Of a DNA stretch of 5,975 nt, positions 1 to 4,830 are shown piece by piece (position 1 is the first letter of the stretch; each line of letters opens with the position of its first letter). Origin of the DNA: Candidatus Aminicenantota bacterium (lineage in GTDB: Bacteria; Acidobacteriota; Aminicenantia; S016-38); the NCBI GenBank assembly GCA_021161165.1, contig JAGHBF010000163.1, positions 1-5,975 on the forward strand, read 5' to 3'. The position numbers and the translations under genes are program-made. A model generated the notes under the pieces. The model searched no databases. It was given only the letters and a program-made list of their open reading frames with translations, and had not been told where the DNA came from.

Positions 1-185
1 TTATTTTTAAAAAATTTTACGAGTTTCTTCTCAAATTTTTCCTCCTTCTCTTCCTCATCCTTTTTCCCTTTATCTTCCTTTTTGTTTTTCATACCTCTTT
101 CCAGCACCCTCAAAAACCCTATCACTCCGGCGTTATAAAGCCAGTTAGATGGATAAAGTTCTAATTCTTTTTCTCCTTCCGGCAT
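1..185 (-). CDS. cas8b: Type I CRISPR Cascade subunit Cas8b/Cst1-like, N-terminal 61 residues only
   Basis: This is the 5' part of a gene that runs off the left edge of the window. The ATG (185-183) has a near-perfect ribosome binding site (AAAGGAGGAG) that lies inside the end of cas6, so the two genes overlap by 25 bp and are probably translationally coupled. The visible protein starts with a short acidic stretch, then YPSNWLYNAGVIGFLRVL (residues 11-28). As I recall the family, a W-L-Y-N-A-G-(I/V)-(I/V)-G-F-L-R motif opens Cas8b1/Cst1 large-subunit proteins of type I-B systems, which recognise the PAM and hold the target strand in Cascade. Residues 30-55 are a very Lys/Glu-rich, low-complexity stretch, probably a charged surface loop. 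The position directly after cas6 fits the usual type I-B order (cas6-cas8b-cas7-cas5). The family call rests on one motif and the context; the exact subtype could differ. Confidence 0.72.
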   Translation of the reverse strand, partial: MPEGEKELELYPSNWLYNAGVIGFLRVLERGMKNKKEDKGKKDEEEKEEKFEKKLVKFFKN

Positions 186-1018
186 ATCTCCTCCTTTAAT
201 TGGGCTAATACATCCAGCATACCAAAGCCCTGTCCTGTCCTTATTCCCATGCCGTATTGATAGACAAACTGCATAAGTTCTACCGGACCGCAGAGAAGGA
301 AAATTCCTTTAAATCCCGTTAAGTATCCACCATAATGCTTTATTTTTGTAATTTTTATTGGTTTATCTAGAAAAGATCTGTCCAATTTTCTCCATCTTAC
401 AAGAACTTCAAGGGCGAGGGGGTTGCTAACTTCAAGGAATCTTATTCTTTCAGTATCCACATTGTTTCCTGTAACCCTCTGATAATCCTCTGATAGCCTT
501 GTCCTCAAAATCTTTTCCCATTCTTCATCCAGAGGAGTAAGGTAATATCCATCATGATTTCTCTTTTTTCGGGGATGAGTTAATACAACAGGCTGTTTTG
601 TCTTAAAGAGAACCGATTCTGACTCTATAATGTCTTCTATGGCAAGGGAAATTTCTTTAATATTAATATAAAACGGAGAATCAGAAATACTGCTCATATC
701 CAACAAGTATTTCTTTGAGCGAAGCTTGAGGACGCCATTGTAAAAATGAGTTGAGATAGCTGGATCTCCGCTGGAGAAAAGAAATTCGTAGGGAGGAAAA
801 GTTAGTACCTTTTCCTTCTCGGCTCTGAATGTTTTTCCAAGATAAACGGAGAAGGTAAAAGGCTTTCTTTTTTTGGTATCAGAATAAAGATGGTTAAAGA
901 TACTATCATCTGCAGCCTGGAAGACATCCTTAAGGAAGGAAATAAACCTTCGTCTGTAATCACTGGATATCCATATTTCTTTTCCCCCTCCCCCCTCTAA
1001 AACCACCTTAAATCTCAA
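161..1018 (-). CDS. cas6: CRISPR-associated endoribonuclease Cas6
   Basis: Cas6 is the RNase that cuts pre-crRNA inside each repeat to give mature crRNAs for Cascade. The 285-residue length is normal for the family. The C-terminal glycine-rich loop is clear at residues 256-268 (GMGIRTGQGFGML), with the family pattern G-h-G-x5-G-F-G. Near the N-terminus, H43 ahead of KPFTFS (52-57) matches the position of the catalytic His and Lys of Pyrococcus-type Cas6, and Y21 in DYRRRF may be the third active-site residue. The start is a TTG (1018-1016) preceded by AAGGGG at good spacing. It is supported because the ferredoxin-like fold must begin at once with MRFKVVLEG; there is no better ATG. Codons 8-12 contain a G6-A-G5 run, a possible slippage site. 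It probably heads the visible cas operon, with cas8b overlapping its end. Confidence 0.93.
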   Translation of the reverse strand: MRFKVVLEGGGGKEIWISSDYRRRFISFLKDVFQAADDSIFNHLYSDTKKRKPFTFSVYLGKTFRAEKEKVLTFPPYEFLFSSGDPAISTHFYNGVLKLRSKKYLLDMSSISDSPFYINIKEISLAIEDIIESESVLFKTKQPVVLTHPRKKRNHDGYYLTPLDEEWEKILRTRLSEDYQRVTGNNVDTERIRFLEVSNPLALEVLVRWRKLDRSFLDKPIKITKIKHYGGYLTGFKGIFLLCGPVELMQFVYQYGMGIRTGQGFGMLDVLAQLKEEICRKEKKN

Positions 1019-1037
1019 CTTTATCCCCTTAGTTTAT

Positions 1038-1066
1038 ATATTATCATAAATTTCTATCTTACTCAA
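1038..1066 (-). promoter_or_regulatory. Possible weak promoter for cas6
   Basis: On the minus strand, TTGAGT (1066-1061) and TAATAT (1043-1038) are separated by 17 bp, each matching four of six sigma70 consensus bases. An overlapping GATAAT (1045-1040) is an alternative -10 at a shorter spacing. The element lies in the 72-bp gap between the nuclease gene and cas6, the only non-coding space before the cas genes. I see no terminator hairpin in this gap, so cas6 could also be read through from the upstream genes. Confidence 0.35.
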
Positions 1067-1090
1067 ACATTAAAACTTTAAAACTTCCCC

Positions 1091-1501
1091 TCACTCAATA
1101 ACCTCCGGTTCTTCTTTGGGTGGGAAGGGGAAGTTGATAAGGAAGCCCTTAAGGCCCAGGGAGGCAAGGTATTTCTGAAGCTGGGCGTATTCCTTCATTT
1201 CTTCCTTGGTTTTCTTGCTCTTTTCTTTGATAAGAGGTGAAGAAGCTTTGAGTTCGAGAATGGCTTTTGTTTCTCCTTTTTCAATGTAAACGTCCACTTT
1301 AGCGCTTCCCACAGTAATGGATTTCCCCTGCGAGGTTTCGTACTTAATACTCACAGGCATTTCGGTCTTTACAGTATATCCTCTGTCCTGAAGCTCAACG
1401 CTCATGGCGTCGCGGTAAATAGCCTCCTCATGTCCTGCTCCCAGGGTTTCATAAACCCTTCGGGCAGCATCGATTATGTCTTGCTTGATCTTATCGCTCA
1501 T
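1091..1501 (-). CDS. GxxExxY-family protein, PD-(D/E)XK nuclease fold (PDDEXK_3-like)
   Basis: This small protein has the family's name motif GHEEAIY (G, E and Y at the fixed positions) about 20 residues from its start. It then has the PD-(D/E)XK signature: an Asp in KVDVYI, and E and K in the strand ILELKA (D72, E85 and K87 if counted from the upstream GTG). A Q-L-Q-K-Y-L helix that often closes this active site follows. All expected catalytic residues are present, so it could be an active metal-dependent nuclease; the biological role of the family is poorly known. I start it at ATG 1501, giving 136 residues, because AAAGGAGGTGG precedes it at ideal distance. The upstream GTG at 1507 lies inside that ribosome binding site. 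The site overlaps the TAA of the methyltransferase-like gene 11 bases upstream, so the two genes are surely co-transcribed. It lacks the Cys cluster of Cas4. Confidence 0.87.
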   Translation of the reverse strand: MSDKIKQDIIDAARRVYETLGAGHEEAIYRDAMSVELQDRGYTVKTEMPVSIKYETSQGKSITVGSAKVDVYIEKGETKAILELKASSPLIKEKSKKTKEEMKEYAQLQKYLASLGLKGFLINFPFPPKEEPEVIE

Positions 1502-1512
1502 AACCACCTCCT

Positions 1513-3108
1513 TTATTTGCCAAATAGTTTCTCTTCTATGGCTTTTATGCGGGAGCGGTATTCCTCCTCTACTTCCTGGATTTTCTTTACGTAATCTTCC
1601 TCTGCCTTTTTAAGCATTGCATCGAGCTTTTCTATTTCCCCGGATGGAACCACGGGCACAGGGATTTTCCTGACGTCGCTTGCAAGAATACTCAAAAGCG
1701 CCCCACTTCTACGAGTATTTATAAGCAGTCTTTCCCCTACAGGGCTGGTAAGGAAAAACCGCAGGAGGTTAGAAGGATAGTCCTTTGGTGAAATAACTAT
1801 GACCGAATCCGAAGGATATATTCTAAGATTTGTCTCAGGGATTATTGCCGCTTTCATAGCGGTACCCCGGGCTGATATAACGATATCCCCGGGCTTTAAA
1901 GGCTGAAGCTCTGAGTCGTCTTTAAGCTTTATCTTTGATAATTTGTTTGGATCTATTACTGCCCCTTCAATATCTCCCACACTGAGAATCCTGGGAGCGT
2001 TTTCGTCCTCTATAACTTCGTCTCTTTTACGGATAAAGTATCCTCTTCTTACCTCTGCAATGTCCTCCAGTTTTACCTTCTTAGCAGCGAGAAAAAACTT
2101 CAGCACCTCTTCCTTTTCCTCAGAAACCAGAAATTCTCTGGTCCACACAGGAACCGTCTTTAAAAAATCACTATCAACGTTAATACGCTTTCCTTCTGCT
2201 ATTACTTCCACCCTGTACTTTTTTGCAGGCTTTTTAACGAACAGAATTGCTCCAAGGTCAGAGAGCCTTATTCCGCTCCAGAAGAAAATCTTCTCTATCC
2301 TGAACGATGCAAGGAAGGCCTTTTCTTCTGTCATTTCTGTGGAAGACAGGAAGTTTCGGGGAACCACCATAAAGAATCTTACCCCTTCAGGAGAATCTCC
2401 TATCAATTTTATCTTCCTTTTTACCGGAAGAAGCATTCTAAGACGCAGTCTCCTTGGAGTAGCTGAAAGAACTACATAATTTCCCTTTTCAATCTCTGCG
2501 GAAGTTCTTCGCTCAATATATCTGACGTTGGAATAATCTCTTATCATGTATTTTATGAAAAGCTCTACACCTTTCTCACCGGACATCGGAGGATAGAGGT
2601 AAAACTCCTTATCCTTCATCTCTTCTATTTTGTAGAAAAGACATGAAAAGAAAAGGTCAGGCTCAAAAACTCTTATGCGAGAGGAATTTGCAACACTTTC
2701 AAAGGCACGGTTACATACGTGTTCCGGAAGACAATGTGAAAGCTTTGAGCCCTCGTTAATAATGGCTTTGAGAAATTCCTTTACATCATCGAGACTAAGA
2801 AACATTTCAAACAATTCATGAAACAACTCTGGACCACCGGGGAAAGGCCTTATCAGGAAACGTTCTACTTCGGTGGAGGCCTCTTTCATCGCTCTGTACA
2901 GTCTTTTTTCTGCTGCAGGATTAGAAACCATTTCGAGAATTTCAGGAGATTCTTTCTGGAGCAGCTTTTTTGTAGCATCCATTCTTATAAGCTCACACAA
3001 AAGATACTCGTCTCTTTCCAGGAAAACTTCAAGCTTTTTTACAAAATCGTAGGCTTTTTCTTCCATATCGTTATTAAACCATGTTTTAGTATCATCATAC
3101 AAATTCAT
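1513..3108 (-). CDS. Degenerate N6-adenine methyltransferase-like core fused to an HsdS-type target recognition domain
   Basis: The 531-residue protein reads in three parts. Residues 1-135 are helical and unrecognised. Residues about 140-310 resemble the methyltransferase core of HsdM or type IIG enzymes: RVFEPD (146-151) looks like the acidic motif after the SAM loop, and EGVRFFMVVPRNFLSS (241-256) matches the conserved strand and turn after the catalytic motif. No glycine-rich motif I is visible, and the expected (N/D)PP(Y/F) is replaced by SATP (215-218). Residues about 345-485 are a single type I specificity-like domain (LEDIAEVRRG, LKPGDIVISARG, then SDVRKIPVPVVP), followed by a coiled coil to the end. 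Seen: the TRD and coiled coil. Inferred: a DNA-reading protein without methylation activity, probably dimeric because it has one TRD. AGGAGG supports the ATG at 3108. No HsdR-like gene is present, but a small nuclease-fold gene follows directly. Confidence 0.75.
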   Translation of the reverse strand: MNLYDDTKTWFNNDMEEKAYDFVKKLEVFLERDEYLLCELIRMDATKKLLQKESPEILEMVSNPAAEKRLYRAMKEASTEVERFLIRPFPGGPELFHELFEMFLSLDDVKEFLKAIINEGSKLSHCLPEHVCNRAFESVANSSRIRVFEPDLFFSCLFYKIEEMKDKEFYLYPPMSGEKGVELFIKYMIRDYSNVRYIERRTSAEIEKGNYVVLSATPRRLRLRMLLPVKRKIKLIGDSPEGVRFFMVVPRNFLSSTEMTEEKAFLASFRIEKIFFWSGIRLSDLGAILFVKKPAKKYRVEVIAEGKRINVDSDFLKTVPVWTREFLVSEEKEEVLKFFLAAKKVKLEDIAEVRRGYFIRKRDEVIEDENAPRILSVGDIEGAVIDPNKLSKIKLKDDSELQPLKPGDIVISARGTAMKAAIIPETNLRIYPSDSVIVISPKDYPSNLLRFFLTSPVGERLLINTRRSGALLSILASDVRKIPVPVVPSGEIEKLDAMLKKAEEDYVKKIQEVEEEYRSRIKAIEEKLFGK

Positions 3109-3120
3109 TCTTAGCCTCCT

Positions 3121-3151
3121 TAAAAATTAAAAAGGGGGCCGAAGCCCCCTT
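3121..3151 (-). terminator. Intrinsic terminator with UUCG loop
   Basis: On the minus strand an 8-bp stem, AAGGGGGC/GCCCCCTT (3151-3144 and 3139-3132), closes the very stable TTCG tetraloop and is followed by TTT-AA-TTTTT. It begins two bases after the stop codon of the secreted-protein gene, so it ends that operon. It stands only 23 bp before the next start codon, and its T-run abuts that gene's AGGAGG. Confidence 0.9.
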
Positions 3152-3153
3152 CA

Positions 3154-4020
3154 TTAAATTTTCTCAAACCGAATCCCTCTGAAAATTTTGAAAAAGGCCT
3201 TTTTCGCCTGGGCACTGCCGCTTTGAGGTATAAATAGAGCGATTATTTTACCGTTTTTTATGTACGTTGCCCAGGCCGCATTTTTATTTGCTTCCCACAC
3301 GAACATACCCCTTCCTCCAGATTGCTTGAAAGTAAAATAGTTCACCCCGGCCAGCTGGGAGACAAGCCCCTTATCCGCCCCATACCACATCATTTCCTGG
3401 TCTAAGCTCTGGGCAAAAAACATAGCCAGAGAGAGATTTGTAATCTCATCCTCTTTTGCCTTCCTGCCCGTAAGACGAACTACCACCCCATTCACTGAAT
3501 ACCACGCCTCTGCAACTCCTTTGCTCGTAGTGTACTTAATTATGCAATTCTGCTCTGGAAAGGCCGAAATAAGTGGAGAGGGTGCGCTGGATATTTCAGG
3601 CACCCTCTCATTGCTAAAGTACTTAGAAAAAAGGGCTGAAAGGAGGGCCCTCCGCAAGGAACCTCCCTCCTCTCCCGAAACCCTCACCACTCCTCCAGCT
3701 TTTATAAACTCTCCTTTTTTTATAAAAGCATCAAACCTGTTTTTTAGCTCGGACTTAATTAAAGAGATAAGCTTCTGGTTATCTGTAAAGACTTTTCTCA
3801 TTTTTAAAAGCTCTTCTATAGACACATCTGGAAGTTTAGCTTCTATTGACGAAATGAACTCTGCTGTAAGAGTAGCTTTCCTCTGATTATCTTTCACTTC
3901 AGACAGAATTGAATAAGCTCTATAATAATCTCCTCTGGAAAGGGCGTTTTTAAATTTCTTTTCTGCGCTGACGCTACAAAACGTGAGAAAAACACTCAAA
4001 AGAACTACGAGCCTTCTCAT
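3154..4020 (-). CDS. Secreted or periplasmic protein of unknown function
   Basis: I do not recognise this family. The protein opens with a classic Sec signal peptide: MRRLVV, a hydrophobic stretch, and a probable signal peptidase I site after SVSA. The Cys in LTFC is not in a proper lipobox (Phe at -1), so a lipoprotein is less likely. The mature part begins with a helical, TPR-like segment (FKNALSRGDYYRAYSILSEV) and other Lys/Glu-rich helices. It ends with about 130 residues rich in beta strands and aromatics (for example AEAWYSVNGVVVRLTGR and GGRGMFVWEANKNAAWATYI). Two starts are possible. ATG 4032 overlaps the upstream TGA as ATGA but has no good ribosome binding site. ATG 4020 has GAGGTG four bases upstream and makes a cleaner signal peptide, so I chose it (288 residues). 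It is the second gene of a two-gene operon with its own promoter and terminator. Confidence 0.8.
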   Translation of the reverse strand: MRRLVVLLSVFLTFCSVSAEKKFKNALSRGDYYRAYSILSEVKDNQRKATLTAEFISSIEAKLPDVSIEELLKMRKVFTDNQKLISLIKSELKNRFDAFIKKGEFIKAGGVVRVSGEEGGSLRRALLSALFSKYFSNERVPEISSAPSPLISAFPEQNCIIKYTTSKGVAEAWYSVNGVVVRLTGRKAKEDEITNLSLAMFFAQSLDQEMMWYGADKGLVSQLAGVNYFTFKQSGGRGMFVWEANKNAAWATYIKNGKIIALFIPQSGSAQAKKAFFKIFRGIRFEKI

Positions 4021-4028
4021 GGCACACC

Positions 4029-4460
4029 TCATATGAGCTTATTCATGAGCTGAGTAAGTTCAGCCTTTGCAGGTTCAAGAGCTTCAGGAGTGAGCTCAGT
4101 CTTTAGTAAAACATCGTCTCCATCCCTTCTGGCCACAAACCTGAAGGATGCCTCCTTGGGTTTCTTTTTTAGAAAATACGAAATCAGATAGATAAAAAGG
4201 GGCAAAATCACAAGGATGAATGAACCAGGAGAGCCTGGAGGTTCCTCGGAAATTGTAGCCAGAACTGCTCCAAGGAAAAACAAAAATATTGCAAGCCCCC
4301 AGCTAAACTTCTGTTTAAGCCGATACTTCTTATTAAACTTCAGAACAAACCCTTCCTTTTCCCGATTGTTTTCCTGGACCCCCATTTCGTTGAGCTCTGC
4401 CCAACGAAGGATTGCCCTGTAAATTTCATCCATTCCCTTGTTTAAGGTTAAATTTTTCAT
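4029..4460 (-). CDS. Small membrane protein with two transmembrane segments, unknown function
   Basis: This 143-residue protein matches no family I know. Residues 1-50 are soluble and charged. Residues 54-70 (WGLAIFLFFLGAVLATI) and 80-97 (FILVILPLFIYLISYFL) are two membrane helices joined by a short Pro/Gly loop, and KKKPK follows the second. Residues 103-143 are a soluble tail. By the positive-inside rule both ends should face the cytoplasm, since Lys/Arg flank the outer ends of the hairpin. The start is secure, with AGGAGG five bases before the ATG. It is the first gene of its operon, about 18 bases downstream of the predicted transcription start, and its stop overlaps an ATG of the secreted-protein gene. 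The two products may act together at the envelope, but there is no direct evidence. Confidence 0.8.
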   Translation of the reverse strand: MKNLTLNKGMDEIYRAILRWAELNEMGVQENNREKEGFVLKFNKKYRLKQKFSWGLAIFLFFLGAVLATISEEPPGSPGSFILVILPLFIYLISYFLKKKPKEASFRFVARRDGDDVLLKTELTPEALEPAKAELTQLMNKLI

Positions 4461-4483
4461 CTTAACCTCCTCATTTTTTTCTT

Positions 4484-4498
4484 AATTGTATCACAATT
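4484..4498. promoter_or_regulatory. Palindrome over the -10 box, possible operator
   Basis: AATTGT-ATC-ACAATT is a perfect inverted repeat with 6-bp arms and a 3-bp centre. It covers the whole -10 element of the promoter, a typical place for a repressor to block RNA polymerase. AT-rich palindromes also arise by chance, so the operator role is inferred. Confidence 0.4.
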
Positions 4499-4513
4499 TT
4501 GAGGATTTGTCAA
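4485..4513 (-). promoter_or_regulatory. Strong sigma70-type promoter of the membrane/secreted-protein operon
   Basis: On the minus strand a consensus -35 TTGACA (4513-4508) is followed after exactly 17 bp by TACAAT (4490-4485), five of six -10 bases. Transcription should start near 4478, giving a short leader of about 18 bases with the AGGAGG of the first gene. Confidence 0.88.
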
Positions 4514-4700
4514 ATATTTTGGTATTTTAATACTAACTTTAAGTATAAATTTATCTTGTAAAATATCAAAATCATTATTAGAAGAACTTCCTTTCATAGA
4601 AAGAGAAATACATATGTTTCAGTCTAATTTGGACTGTAGAATAGAATGTCGAGGATTAAGCTAAATTTCGGAGGATTATGAAATTGTTAAGGAAAATAGT
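4514..4700. other. AT-rich intergenic region between the minus-strand operon and the insertion sequence
   Basis: No gene of convincing length is present on either strand. The region holds an inverted repeat CAGTC-7-GACTG (4620-4636), two copies of GAGGATTA 20 bp apart (4651 and 4671), and a short plus-strand reading frame beginning at 4678. I see no CRISPR repeat, tRNA or clear plus-strand promoter. Confidence 0.6.
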
Positions 4701-4713
4701 GGGTGGTGTATAA
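4678..4713 (+). other. Possible 5' fragment of a gene cut by the insertion sequence
   Basis: ATG at 4678 is preceded by GGAGG, although the spacing is short. It reads MKLLRK before entering the presumed left end of the insertion sequence and stopping at 4713. A second tiny frame (ATG 4648, 11 codons) ends in TGA overlapping this ATG. It could be the start of a real gene split by the insertion, or chance; too little remains to identify anything. Confidence 0.25.
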
Positions 4714-4726
4714 AATTTTGTGTAAG
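4701..4726 (+). repeat. Probable left terminal inverted repeat of the insertion sequence
   Basis: A G-rich start is followed by an AAAATTTT core and TGTGTAAG, the style of ends seen in IS256-family elements. Only one end is in the window, so the repeat itself is not demonstrated. Confidence 0.4.
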
Positions 4727-4759
4727 GGATATAAAATGAGGATTATAGGAGAAAATAAA

Positions 4760-4786
4760 AAAGAAGGGGACAAAGTCCCCTTCTTT
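4760..4786. terminator. 12-bp hairpin in the transposase leader; terminator-like on the minus strand
   Basis: AAAGAAGGGGAC and GTCCCCTTCTTT form a perfect 12-bp stem around a 3-base AAA loop. On the minus strand it runs into TTTATTTT, making a good intrinsic terminator for any transcript leaving the transposase antisense. On the plus strand it lacks a T-run and would simply fold in the transposase leader, 16 bp before the ribosome binding site. It may shield the element from outside transcription, or the host operon from antisense readthrough. Confidence 0.7.
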
Positions 4787-4802
4787 GCAAATAAACCAAA
4801 AC

Positions 4803-4830
4803 GAGGAGGTCCTCAATGAAAAAAACCTCC
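4803..4830 (+). promoter_or_regulatory. Transposase ribosome binding site that can pair with the first codons
   Basis: GAGGAGG (4803-4809) stands six bases before ATG 4816. GGAGGT (4805-4810) is exactly complementary to ACCTCC (4825-4830) just after the A-run. A 14-base loop containing the start codon could thus hide the ribosome binding site and keep transposase levels low. The second arm also mimics the 3' end of 16S rRNA. Confidence 0.45.

Noticed and set aside
1091..1501. Cas4, as a nuclease-fold gene next to cas6
   Set aside because: It lacks the four cysteines of the Cas4 iron-sulfur cluster and is shorter; the GxxExxY motif identifies a different PD-(D/E)XK family.
1943..2479. Open frame of 178 codons on the plus strand
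   Set aside because: It lies wholly inside the oppositely oriented methyltransferase-like gene, has no ribosome binding site, and reads as Ser/Phe/Leu-rich sequence with no recognisable domain.
1513..3108. Ordinary type I restriction-modification subunit
   Set aside because: There is only one recognition domain, it is fused to a core lacking the catalytic motifs, and no HsdR or intact HsdM is next to it.
2818..3114. Open frame of 98 codons on the plus strand
   Set aside because: It is antisense to the N-terminal part of the same gene and has no domain or convincing start signal.
3521..3886. Open frame of 121 codons on the plus strand
   Set aside because: It is antisense to the secreted-protein gene, which has a proper signal peptide, ribosome binding site, promoter and terminator.
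3154..4020. Lipoprotein
   Set aside because: The Cys at the end of the signal peptide follows LTF; a Phe just before the Cys does not fit a lipobox, and SVSA gives a better signal peptidase I site.
4216..4422. Open frame of 68 codons on the plus strand
   Set aside because: It is antisense to the two-TM protein gene, whose start and promoter are well supported.
4514..4815. CRISPR array or leader
   Set aside because: There is no repeat of 25-40 bp at regular spacing; only an 8-bp word recurs.
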